Below, in pieces: positions 16,406 through 24,268 of a stretch of 64,000 nucleotides of DNA. Source of the stretch: RGIG3002 sp964449325 (GTDB taxonomy: Bacteria; Bacillota; Clostridia; Lachnospirales; Lachnospiraceae); contig CAYUYJ010000012.1 of NCBI GenBank assembly GCA_964449325.1, positions 1-64,000 of the forward strand, written 5' to 3'. The notes beneath the pieces were generated by a model. It made no database searches. It was not told where the DNA came from and was given only the letters and a program-made list of their open reading frames with translations. Each line of letters opens with the position of its first letter. Positions within the stretch are counted from its first letter, which is position 1. Position numbers and translations under genes: made by a program.

Positions 16406-17077
16406 ATGAAAAAATACGAAGCAGTTATATTTGATTTAGATGGTACGCTATTGGATACTTTGGAGGATTTGAAAGACAGTGTCAACTACGTTATGCGACA
16501 GTACCGTTTCCCGGAGCATACCTTGGAGGATATCAGAAAAGCAGTAGGAAACGGCATCAGAAAGCTGATAGAACGCAGCGTGCCGGAGGGAACGAAGCCG
16601 GATATTCTGGACGCTGCCTTTGCGGACTTCAAGGTGCATTATAAAGCAAACTGCAAAAATAAAACAAAGCCTTATGCCGGAATCGGTGAGGTTTTAGAAA
16701 AATTAAAAAAAGAGGACTATAAGCTTGCAGTTGTGTCCAACAAAAACCACGAAGCAGTGCAGGAAATTATCCCTTATTATTTTGGAGAATTGTTTGACAT
16801 TGCCGTTGGTGCCATGGAGGGAATGGAAAAGAAACCTTCGCCCGACACTACCCGTTTCGCTTTGAAGCAGCTCGGCGTTTCGGAGGAAAGAGCACTTTAC
16901 ATCGGAGATTCCCAGGTGGATGTAGCAACAGCCAAAAATGCAAAACTGGACGGAATTTTTGTAACATGGGGATTTCGAAGTAAAGATGAATTGGTGGAAG
17001 CCGGTGCTTATGAGTTTGCGGATAATGCTATCGAATTATATAATATGATTGAAAAAAAGAATGCGGATATTGTCTGA
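16406..17077 (+). CDS. HAD-superfamily phosphatase (phosphoglycolate phosphatase-like)
   Basis: This 223-residue HAD hydrolase of the Gph/PGP subgroup has nucleophile and acid Asp10 and Asp12 in FDLDGTLLDT. An alpha-helical cap follows (about 16-90), then LAVVSNK (motif II serine), the motif III lysine in EKKPSPD, and GDSQVDVATA (motif IV). The substrate is likely a small phosphate monoester such as 2-phosphoglycolate, but the family is promiscuous. The ATG is preceded by TTTGGAGG. An upstream in-frame ATG at 16370 lacks a binding site. Confidence 0.88.
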   Translation: MKKYEAVIFDLDGTLLDTLEDLKDSVNYVMRQYRFPEHTLEDIRKAVGNGIRKLIERSVPEGTKPDILDAAFADFKVHYKANCKNKTKPYAGIGEVLEKLKKEDYKLAVVSNKNHEAVQEIIPYYFGELFDIAVGAMEGMEKKPSPDTTRFALKQLGVSEERALYIGDSQVDVATAKNAKLDGIFVTWGFRSKDELVEAGAYEFADNAIELYNMIEKKNADIV

Positions 17078-17217
17078 AAATGTCGGATAAACAATATGAA
17101 CACAATATTAATAAATTATTAATAAATTTATATGTAAAGAAATGTAAAGAGTGTGTAAAGCCAAAAAGCCAGTAAAATCAACGGTTTTTGACCTTGCACA
17201 TTTTTTTTTGCACTGGA

Positions 17218-17245
17218 TTGTATCGAGATAAATACAATTTATACA
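17218..17245 (+). promoter_or_regulatory. Possible promoter of the EEATT lipoprotein
   Basis: TTGTAT (17218-17223) and TATACA (17240-17245) are 16 bp apart in the 270-bp AT-rich gap after the HAD gene. ATTGTAT and ATACAAT form a loose dyad across it. The rest of the gap holds a poly-T run near 17200 and a TCAGGG-AGAA-CCCTGA hairpin (17295-17310) close to the lipoprotein start. There is no further gene. Confidence 0.35.
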
Positions 17246-17350
17246 AAATATGTTCACAAATTAGACACAAATTAAAGGTATTCTAAAGAAGCTTTCAGGG
17301 AGAACCCTGAGACAGAAATGATACAAGGTATCAACGAGGAGGAATTAAAA

Positions 17351-17653
17351 ATGAAGAAAAAAGTTTGTATGTTAGCATTAGCAATGACACTTTCCATGGT
17401 TGGATTAGTAGCTTGTGGAGAAAACGCAGAAGAAACAACTGTTGAATCTACAGTAGAAGCTACAACAGAAGCAGTAGAAGAATCTACCGTTGCTGAAACA
17501 GAAGAAGCTACAACAGAAGAAGCTACAACAGAAGAAGCTACAACAGAGGAAGCTACAACTGAGGAAGCAACAACAGAAGAAGCAACAACAGAGGAAGCAA
17601 CAACAGAAGAAGCTACAACAGAAGAAGCTACTACAGAAACAGCAGCTAACTAA
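17351..17653 (+). CDS. Small lipoprotein with nine EEATT repeats
   Basis: This 100-residue protein has a signal peptide with the lipobox LVAC (Cys22), so it should be a membrane-anchored lipoprotein. The mature part is almost only Glu, Thr and Ala. After a short VEST/VEATT lead it consists of nine consecutive EEATT pentapeptides and ends TETAAN. It carries no catalytic motif. A strong GAGGAGG precedes the ATG. The gene stands alone, closed by a terminator at 17674-17701. It is probably a disordered acidic surface tether or spacer. The repeat number may vary by slippage. Confidence 0.75.
   Translation: MKKKVCMLALAMTLSMVGLVACGENAEETTVESTVEATTEAVEESTVAETEEATTEEATTEEATTEEATTEEATTEEATTEEATTEEATTEEATTETAAN
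17501..17635 (+). repeat. Nine tandem 15-bp units (EEATT codons)
   Basis: Nine units of the form GARGAAGCWACAACA run without interruption in frame. Differences are mostly at third codon positions (GAA/GAG, GCT/GCA, ACA/ACT). That pattern suggests an old expansion held by selection on protein sequence, with some identical neighbours that may be recent copies. Confidence 0.92.
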
Positions 17654-17673
17654 TAAAATAGCGAACATAAAGG

Positions 17674-17701
17674 AGACGGCAGGAAACTGTCGTCTTTTTT
17701 T
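17674..17701 (+). terminator. Terminator of the EEATT lipoprotein gene
   Basis: AGACGGCAG (17674-17682) pairs with CTGTCGTCT (17687-17695), with one G-T pair, around a GAAA tetraloop. A run of seven T residues follows. It is a strong intrinsic terminator. Confidence 0.9.
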
Positions 17702-17711
17702 GTGTTTTTTC

Positions 17712-17740
17712 GTATAATTTATTTTTCTTTGCAAATACTA
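17712..17740 (+). promoter_or_regulatory. Candidate sigma-F/sigma-G promoter of the spoVA genes
   Basis: GTATA (17712-17716) is followed after 14 bp by GCAAATACTA (17731-17740). This fits the forespore sigma pattern (GYATA with GGNNANANTR, or the overlapping xATnnTA of sigma G) except for one base. Its place just before spoVAB and after a terminator supports it. Confidence 0.5.
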
Positions 17741-17766
17741 ATACCACTTTTGAAAGGAAGAAGAAT

Positions 17767-18252
17767 ATGTGGGGAAAAATATTTTTAGGAATGATAAGCT
17801 TAAGTGCCGGCTTTCTTGCTGCCGGAGGAGTTTTTACCGTTTTGATTACAATCGGTCTTGTCCCGAGATTTGCAGGAAAAACCCATACGGGAAGAAAAGT
17901 TATGCTGTATGAAGAATTTGTTATTGCGGGAACGATTACCGGCTGTATTGTAAGTATTTTTGAAAAAGAGTGCCAGTTTGGCGCCTTTTTGCTGGAGAGA
18001 GGCGTTGTAAGCGAGGCAGTATGGACTATCCTTGGGAATGTTATTCTTCTGGTGTTCGGAATTTTTGCGGGAATGTTTATCGGTTGTTTTGCACTGGCAA
18101 TTGCGGAGATGTTGAATACCATTCCGATTTTTGCAAGGCGCATCGGTTTCCGGCATGGACTTGGAATTGCACTTTTGGCAGTGGCGCTCGGAAAACTGGT
18201 AGGTTCTCTGATTTATTTTATGCAAGGAGTGTATCGATATGGCGGACGTTAA
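17767..18252 (+). CDS. spoVAB: Stage V sporulation protein AB
   Basis: This 161-residue membrane protein has four to five hydrophobic helices and closely fits SpoVAB. The N-terminal part reads GGVFTVLITIGLVPRFA, and the C-terminal half FAGMFIGCFALAIAEMLNTI continues into RRIGFRHGLGIALLAVALGK. SpoVA proteins form the inner-membrane channel that moves dipicolinate in spore formation and germination. Here AB precedes AA, the reverse of the Bacillus order. It overlaps spoVAA by 14 bp. GAAAGGAAG precedes the ATG. Confidence 0.9.
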   Translation: MWGKIFLGMISLSAGFLAAGGVFTVLITIGLVPRFAGKTHTGRKVMLYEEFVIAGTITGCIVSIFEKECQFGAFLLERGVVSEAVWTILGNVILLVFGIFAGMFIGCFALAIAEMLNTIPIFARRIGFRHGLGIALLAVALGKLVGSLIYFMQGVYRYGGR

Positions 18253-18865
18253 GACGGAAATTTATATTAAAATGGAACAGAATACAGAGGTGACACAGGC
18301 GGATGTATTCTTAAAGGATATTGCGGATATTGTATGCAGCGATAAAAATGTAGCGGCAAGGGTGAAAGCTATTAAGGTTCATAAGTTCAGGGAAGGCGGA
18401 GTGCAAAAAACAGCAATTAGTGTTACCCGGATTATAGACTTGATTCACGAGATTTATCCCGATGCACCCATTCAAAATATTGGGGAAACGGACGCATTAG
18501 TGGAATGGGTAAATGTAGATAAGCATAAAGGATTGGTACAAGGCTTGAAAATTGCGTTTGTGGCGGCAATCAGTTTTTTCGGAACGGCGTTTACGATTAT
18601 GGCATATCATAATGATATCGGAATTAGTTCTATTTTTGAAAAATTTTATATTATGGTTATGGGAAATCCGGGAAATTCTGCGGTGCTGGAGATTTTTTAC
18701 TCCATCGGGCTAGCTCTTGGAATTATCATTTTCTTTAATCATATAGGCGGCAGGAGAATTACGAAGGACCCTACACCGATTGAGGTAGAAATGCGAATTT
18801 ACGAAGCGCAGGTAAATCAGGCATTACTGGAGACAGCGAGCAGGGAAGGAAAAGAGGAGACTTAG
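18239..18865 (+). CDS. spoVAA: Stage V sporulation protein AA
   Basis: This 208-residue protein has a soluble N-terminal domain (about 1-95), two membrane helices (100-120 and 145-165), and the conserved tail IEVEMRIYEAQVN characteristic of SpoVAA (PSPLEVEM in Bacillus). The ATG lies 9 nt after AAGGAG, inside the end of spoVAB, so the two are translationally linked. It belongs to the dipicolinate channel complex. The gap to spoVAC is 54 bp. Confidence 0.9.
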   Translation: MADVKTEIYIKMEQNTEVTQADVFLKDIADIVCSDKNVAARVKAIKVHKFREGGVQKTAISVTRIIDLIHEIYPDAPIQNIGETDALVEWVNVDKHKGLVQGLKIAFVAAISFFGTAFTIMAYHNDIGISSIFEKFYIMVMGNPGNSAVLEIFYSIGLALGIIIFFNHIGGRRITKDPTPIEVEMRIYEAQVNQALLETASREGKEET

Positions 18866-18919
18866 GAAAGCAAAAACATCATGGAAAACATAAAAATATA
18901 AGAAAAGGATGGAAGGAAT

Positions 18920-19366
18920 ATGGATGAATTTAAAAAGCAGGAATATCAGGAATACGTCAAACAGGTCACACCTACTCATAACCTCTGGCTTCAGATGGTT
19001 AAAGCATTTGTGGTGGGCGGTATTATCTGTGTTTTGGGGCAGTGTATCCTTAATTATGCGGGCAGTCTTGGACTGGATAAGGAAACAGCGGGCGGATGGT
19101 GCTCCTTAATATTGATTTTGTTAAGTGTGGTTCTTACAGGCTTTAATATTTACCCGAGCATTGTGAAATGGGGAGGCGCAGGTGCTCTTGTTCCGATTAC
19201 CGGTTTTGCCAATTCGGTGGCTGCACCGGCAATTGAGTTTAAGAAGGAAGGTCAGGTTTTCGGGATTGGCTGTAAAATTTTTACGATTGCGGGACCGGTG
19301 ATTTTGTATGGAATTTTTACGAGCTGGGGGTTGGGACTAATCTATTGGGTGCTTGGAATTTTGTGA
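18920..19366 (+). CDS. spoVAC: Stage V sporulation protein AC
   Basis: This 148-residue membrane protein opens with the SpoVAC-type EYQEYVKQVTPTHNLW. Helices at 27-48, 60-80, 88-110 and 120-145 include the GWGGAGALVPITGFANSVA-like conserved stretch (GAGALVPITGFANS). In Bacillus, SpoVAC acts as a mechanosensitive component of the dipicolinate channel. In most operons spoVAD follows at once. Here the island at 19478 follows and no spoVAD is present in the window. GGAAGG lies just before the ATG. Confidence 0.95.
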   Translation: MDEFKKQEYQEYVKQVTPTHNLWLQMVKAFVVGGIICVLGQCILNYAGSLGLDKETAGGWCSLILILLSVVLTGFNIYPSIVKWGGAGALVPITGFANSVAAPAIEFKKEGQVFGIGCKIFTIAGPVILYGIFTSWGLGLIYWVLGIL

Positions 19367-19375
19367 TTCATTCTC

Positions 19376-19404
19376 TTTATGGAAGATTTATTATATGATA
19401 TACT
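19376..19404 (+). promoter_or_regulatory. Possible promoter of the AAA/Hsp70/RNase H island
   Basis: TTTATG (19376-19381) and TATACT (19399-19404) have a 17-bp spacer in the 111-bp gap between spoVAC and the first island gene. The -35 is weak. It suggests the island may be transcribed apart from spoVA, by a vegetative sigma factor. Confidence 0.4.
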
Positions 19405-19477
19405 ATGTAAATGAAAGAAGTGGAAATAAAGGATAGGTTTTGGGGTGTACAAAAGAGAAGAACGAGGGGGACAAAGT

Positions 19478-20335
19478 ATGAATGATTTGTTCTATATGGA
19501 ATTAAGAGAAAAAATCCGGGAAATCAGAAACTGTGAGCAGGAAGAAAAACCGGAGACGACAAAGATGCAGCGAGAGCAAATACTGGTATCGTTGGAAGCT
19601 TTGCTTCAACAGGGAAGAGTAGCAAGAAAAGAGGGATTGCTTGCATTAGAGTCCGAGGTTGAGTTATTGACAGAAAATTTGCTTTATGGGGAATTGTTAA
19701 AGGAACTGGTATATCTTGTGACGGATGGATTGAGTCGGGAACAGGTAGAGGAAATAGGGCTTCATAGATATTTTGCAGAAGATATGAAAGCGTATGAGGG
19801 GTTTGTTTACCTTCTTTTTTTAAGGGGTATTTTGGCAATCGTTCAGGAGGAAAATTTAAGGTATATGGAATGGATGCTTCGAAGTATGCTTCCTGTAGAA
19901 TTGGATAGAATCTATCAGCAAAGAGAGCAGGAAAGACAGAAAAGGAGTGAAGTGGTTACGGAGACTGACCTTGACAAGGTAGAGGAAGTCTGTTCGGGAA
20001 CATATACAGGTGAAATTGTAGGAGTCGGGGCAGTATTATTACAGCAGTTGGATTATGTGGTTGTTAATGTATCAAATAAGGATTTGCAAAGATGGCTTCG
20101 GGAAATGGAGAACAGCATACTTAAGGTTGCATTAAAAGGTCTTGGCAGCAAGGCAAGAAAGCATGTTTTTCAAAATATGTCAAAGCGTCTTGCAGTGATG
20201 ATTGCCGATGAAATGATTTTGGAAGGTTTCATGGAGGAGTGTGAAATTATCCTTGCAAGTCAGGAAATGCTGAATGTCTGGCAACGGCTGGCACAAGAAG
20301 GTGAAGTTACGGATGTGGATTTCAGGTATACATAA
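19478..20335 (+). CDS. MotA-loop-like / FliG_C-like protein of the island
   Basis: This 285-residue protein is first in the island. Residues 48-95 (RVARKEGLLALESEVELL and LVTDGLSREQVEEI) resemble the cytoplasmic loop of flagellar MotA, where ARREGLLALE is characteristic. Residues 190-280 resemble the FliG C-terminal domain: KDLQRWLREM, VALKGLGSKARKHVFQNMSK and QEMLNVWQRLAQEGEV match its repeated helix pattern. A hydrophobic stretch at 108-122 may be buried or weakly membrane-associated. In motility these two parts touch each other on separate proteins. No flagellar operon is present here. I chose ATG 19478 after GAGGGGG. It is probably a structural or switch-like adaptor, which is inference. 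Confidence 0.65.
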   Translation: MNDLFYMELREKIREIRNCEQEEKPETTKMQREQILVSLEALLQQGRVARKEGLLALESEVELLTENLLYGELLKELVYLVTDGLSREQVEEIGLHRYFAEDMKAYEGFVYLLFLRGILAIVQEENLRYMEWMLRSMLPVELDRIYQQREQERQKRSEVVTETDLDKVEEVCSGTYTGEIVGVGAVLLQQLDYVVVNVSNKDLQRWLREMENSILKVALKGLGSKARKHVFQNMSKRLAVMIADEMILEGFMEECEIILASQEMLNVWQRLAQEGEVTDVDFRYT

Positions 20336-20386
20336 CAGCTTCTTGAAAAAGAATATTTGCTATTTTTATACGAAGGAGAAGGAGAA

Positions 20387-23300
20387 TTGGAAAATAAAAT
20401 ATATGCACTGAAAAGCGGAAATAATCCCGGAATCTACATGACATGGCTTGATTTTTATCAGGAAATAAAAAAACTAAAGTTATTTGACAGCAGAAGTTTT
20501 GCTTATAAAATAGAGCTGATTGATGAACCATCCACGGTGACAGGAAGCTTGAGGTGGGCAATTTATCAGGCATTGGCATATCTGGGAACGGCAAATGCAC
20601 ATATATACGGCGAGTATCCACATAGGGAAGACGAGAATACCGTTGAAGATGAAGAAGAGTCTCTACCTTTTGATAATGTGGGGGATGGCTGGACTTCGGC
20701 AGGTGCAGAGGGGATTTTTGCTGATGAAGAGGAAGAAGTGGAATTTGAGGAGGAAGATGATTTTACAAGTTGTGTCCTACCGGCTTCGAAGACCCTTGAG
20801 GAATTAAAAGAACAGGAAAGGGTAATTCGGGAGACACTTGGACTGGATAGCAATCATCGTTTTGGTTCTCCCTGGCTGGATATGGTTCTTGCCATGGAGG
20901 ATGATACGCTGTCTTCCACTAACGGATTTGATTGGAGTTTTACCAAGGGATTTGTAGGCAGATATTTTCCTCCGGTTTTGTATTATCGGATTTTATATGC
21001 GGTATTGGAACCGGAGTTGTTTGTGAATGATTATTTTTTCAAAAAGAATATACAGTCGTCTCAAGGCGACAAGCTTCAGACAGACCGGATGAAAGAGAGT
21101 ATTCTCTTTGAATATACCCGCTCGGAGGAGTATATGACTCTTTCAGCAACACTTTATGATGAAAATGAAATGACCTCTTTAGATTTGGCAGAACTTAAAA
21201 ACCGTTGTCATACTGTATCCAGTAACTATCGAAACAACTGGGCAGTGGCAAAGAGCAGGACGGTAGAAGCCTTAAAGTCTTTTTTGGATAGCGGATATCA
21301 TACACTGGTGGATGTATACTCAGAACTGGTAGAAAACGGAATATATAAAAAGGAACTGTTGGATGTGTCAGGTCCTTTCTATAATCCGGAACTTTCGAAA
21401 GAGCAAGATGTAAAAAATGAAACTATGACTTTGAAGGAAATGGTGTTGCAGACCAATGCAATCAGTATTACTTTAAAGAACAGTATTGTTGGACAGAATA
21501 GCGCTATAGACAAGCTGGAGGAAGCTTTTTTTCATGGAGTAAAACGTGCGGAAAGAAGAAAGGGACCTAGAAATGTATTTCTTTTTGCGGGGCCTCCCGG
21601 GGTTGGAAAAACCTTTATGGCGGAAAATTTTGCCAATATACTTGGATTACCTTACAAAAGATTTGATATGACAGGGTATGCCAACAGGGACAGTTTAGAG
21701 GAACTTGAGGGTATATCTACGTTCTGGAAGAGCGCAAAACCGGGAACTTTGACCAGTTATGTGGCGGAAAACCCAAAGTGTGTCATTTTGTTTGATGAAA
21801 TTGAAAAGGCAGCAGGCGAGGTTATTCGGATGTTTCTACAGATATTGGATGAAGGCTTTTGCTTTGACAGATATTTTGACAGGAATATTGATTTTTCCAA
21901 CTCCATTTTAATTTTTACAACCAATGCCGGAAGACAGTTGTACCAAGATGCAGGATATGAAGATTTATCACAGCTTAGTGATAAGGTGATTATTGATGCT
22001 TTGGAAAATGATGTGAAAGATGAAACAAAGGCGCCGTTTTTTCCACCGGAGCTTATTTCACGTTTTGCTTCCAATACGATTATCATGTTTAATCATCTTG
22101 GCGCAGATGCAATCAGACAGGTTATTCAAAAGGATATCGAAAAACAGATTGTCGAAACAAGAGAAAAATATGGGATTGATGTTTCGGCAGGAAAGGATGT
22201 ATTAGCGGCAACGATTCAGTTTGCAGTGGGTGGAAATCAAGATGCAAGAAATGCCTCCAAAATCGCAGGCAAAGTTATGGATAAGGAACTTTATGAACTG
22301 TTAATGCTGGTGGAAGAAAAGACCGGATTGAATAGGGAATATATGCCTGAAAAAGTTGAATTTTTGTGTGATTTTGAGAATGCGACACAGGAAATTATTG
22401 ATTTTTATGAGGGAGAGAAACGTTGTGTTATTCCTGTTTTTGCGAGGGAGGTGTTTGGAAAGAACAGGATTAAGGTTTTTGAGGACAATCAGGTTGAAGT
22501 TGTAGTTCTTTCTGACAGAGAAGAGTTTATTGAAATCATTGAGAAGAAAAATGTACTGTTTACGGTTGTTGATTTTATTTTTGGGAGAAGTGTGGAGGAA
22601 AAATCTCTTGACATCAGTGATGTGAACAGTGAAGGCAGTAAATTGTTCTTTCAGATAAGAAAAGAAAATCCTTCGCTTCCGATTTATCTGTTACTGGATG
22701 ACGAACGATATGGTTATTCAGAAAGAGAAAAACATAATCTGCTGGCATTTGGTGCAAAGGGATTTATCAATAACGGAAATTTTTATCGGGAGCTGCAACA
22801 CCTTTATTATGATATTTGTTGCATATATGCAGTGGATACGCTGAGCATCAGACATCAGGTGCTTACCTATGAAACAAGGAAGGAACTGGATTCGCGGAAT
22901 AAAAGTGCAAGAATTATTTTCTATAATCTGAAACTTCAGATGGCTGTTGAGGCAGAAGACAGGAATGCTTTGATATCAGATGATATAAGACCGAACAAGA
23001 GGTGGGAGGATATTTATGTGTCTGAAGATGTGAAAACAGAATTGCAATTCTTTATTAATTATCTGCGAAATCCGAAGGAATACAGGCAAAAAGGGGTGAG
23101 AACTCCAAAAGGAGCCTTGATGTATGGCCCGCCGGGAACAGGCAAGACTTCTCTTGCTAAAGTTGTGGCAACAGAATCGAATGTGAACTTTTTATCAATT
23201 GGTGCGGATGAATTGATGGGAGGCGGAGCACGAAAAGTCCATGAGGTATTTTTGGTTGCAAGAAAATATGCTCCGGCAGTTCTTTTTATTGATGAGATTG

Positions 23301-24268
23301 ATGCGGTGGGAGTCAGCCGCAATTTGTCAGGTTTTAATCCGGCATTGAATGCGTTACTTGTAGAAATTGATGGTTTTAAGAGTGTGGAAAATAAGCCGGT
23401 ATTTGTAATGGCGGCGACGAATTTAGACGGAAATATTGATGATGCATTGATGAGACGTTTTGACAGAACTTTTTGTGTTGATTTACCCAAAAAAAAGGGA
23501 AGAAAGTGGATATTGGAGAAGCTGCTAAATTCACATAGAAATATGTTCCGTATTTCAGAACAGGAAGTGGAAAGTCTGATAGAACGCTCTGCCGGAATGA
23601 GTCCTGCCAATATAGAGAATGTCATAGAGTCAGCTCTTAGGGAAGGAATTCGGAATAATTGCATTGTGGATGATGATATGCTGGATGAGGTTTTTGAAAA
23701 ATGTTGTTACGGAGAAGAAAGAGAGAGGGATTCAGAAAAGGAAATCAGACATACTGCTTATCACGAGGCAGGTCATGCCTTGATTCATCTGCATTATGGG
23801 AATACGCCAAGTTATATGAGCGTAGTGGCCAGAGGAAATTTTGGCGGTTATGTACAAACTGAAAGAATGGGTGAGCATCCGACCAAAGAGCAGTTCCTTC
23901 AGAGAATCTGTATGTGTCTGGGTGGCAGAGCGGCAGAAACGGAATGTGGATATGGACTTACTCCAAGTGCCACGGCTGATTTGCAGTCTGCTACCGGTCT
24001 GGCAAAGAAAATGGTCTGTAGTTATGGAATGTATGAAGAAGAGGTTGGCCTTGCGGTGATTTCCGATGAAGAACTGCAGTATAACGAGAAGGCAAAGCAG
24101 CTGATAAATAAAATTCTGACGGAGCAGCTAAAGCAGGCAAGACTTATCATAAGAGAAGAAAGAAAAACATTGAATCGACTGGTTGAAGCGGTGCTTTCGA
24201 GTAAACAAAAGTATTTGACTAAGCGGGAACTGGAGGAATTATACTGTGCAGAATCCATTGACAATTGA
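20387..24268 (+). CDS. Giant fusion: hybrid-binding domain, ClpA-type AAA, receiver-like, FtsH-type AAA, M41 protease
   Basis: This protein of about 1293 residues starts at TTG 20387, with GGAGAAGGAG just upstream. Residues 3-45 (YALKSGNNPGIYMTW) resemble the viroplasmin/RNase H1 hybrid-binding domain, followed by an acidic linker (65-130). The first AAA is ClpA/B-like, with Walker A GPPGVGKT from 402 and Walker B LFDEIE at Asp470/Glu471. A receiver-like domain (about 690-830) has TVVDFIFG and FGAKGFI. The second AAA is FtsH-like, with GPPGTGKT from 914 and LFIDEID at Asp969/Glu970. An M41 zinc protease follows with HEAGH (1126-1130) and Asp1198 as likely third ligand. No membrane helix is evident, unlike FtsH. 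Both ATPases and the protease look catalytically intact. It overlaps the next gene by 23 bp. Confidence 0.8.
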   Translation: MENKIYALKSGNNPGIYMTWLDFYQEIKKLKLFDSRSFAYKIELIDEPSTVTGSLRWAIYQALAYLGTANAHIYGEYPHREDENTVEDEEESLPFDNVGDGWTSAGAEGIFADEEEEVEFEEEDDFTSCVLPASKTLEELKEQERVIRETLGLDSNHRFGSPWLDMVLAMEDDTLSSTNGFDWSFTKGFVGRYFPPVLYYRILYAVLEPELFVNDYFFKKNIQSSQGDKLQTDRMKESILFEYTRSEEYMTLSATLYDENEMTSLDLAELKNRCHTVSSNYRNNWAVAKSRTVEALKSFLDSGYHTLVDVYSELVENGIYKKELLDVSGPFYNPELSKEQDVKNETMTLKEMVLQTNAISITLKNSIVGQNSAIDKLEEAFFHGVKRAERRKGPRNVFLFAGPPGVGKTFMAENFANILGLPYKRFDMTGYANRDSLEELEGISTFWKSAKPGTLTSYVAENPKCVILFDEIEKAAGEVIRMFLQILDEGFCFDRYFDRNIDFSNSILIFTTNAGRQLYQDAGYEDLSQLSDKVIIDALENDVKDETKAPFFPPELISRFASNTIIMFNHLGADAIRQVIQKDIEKQIVETREKYGIDVSAGKDVLAATIQFAVGGNQDARNASKIAGKVMDKELYELLMLVEEKTGLNREYMPEKVEFLCDFENATQEIIDFYEGEKRCVIPVFAREVFGKNRIKVFEDNQVEVVVLSDREEFIEIIEKKNVLFTVVDFIFGRSVEEKSLDISDVNSEGSKLFFQIRKENPSLPIYLLLDDERYGYSEREKHNLLAFGAKGFINNGNFYRELQHLYYDICCIYAVDTLSIRHQVLTYETRKELDSRNKSARIIFYNLKLQMAVEAEDRNALISDDIRPNKRWEDIYVSEDVKTELQFFINYLRNPKEYRQKGVRTPKGALMYGPPGTGKTSLAKVVATESNVNFLSIGADELMGGGARKVHEVFLVARKYAPAVLFIDEIDAVGVSRNLSGFNPALNALLVEIDGFKSVENKPVFVMAATNLDGNIDDALMRRFDRTFCVDLPKKKGRKWILEKLLNSHRNMFRISEQEVESLIERSAGMSPANIENVIESALREGIRNNCIVDDDMLDEVFEKCCYGEERERDSEKEIRHTAYHEAGHALIHLHYGNTPSYMSVVARGNFGGYVQTERMGEHPTKEQFLQRICMCLGGRAAETECGYGLTPSATADLQSATGLAKKMVCSYGMYEEEVGLAVISDEELQYNEKAKQLINKILTEQLKQARLIIREERKTLNRLVEAVLSSKQKYLTKRELEELYCAESIDN

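Noticed and set aside
17501..17635. CRISPR-like regular repeats
   Set aside because: Units are contiguous, without spacers, and in frame in a lipoprotein gene.
17405..17734. Minus-strand Cys/Phe-rich frame opposite the EEATT lipoprotein
   Set aside because: It is the antisense of the 15-bp repeat (CCFF pattern), with no start context.
19478..20335. Calling this gene fliG
   Set aside because: Only the C-terminal domain resembles FliG, the rest is MotA-loop-like, and its neighbours are AAA/Hsp70/RNase H genes.
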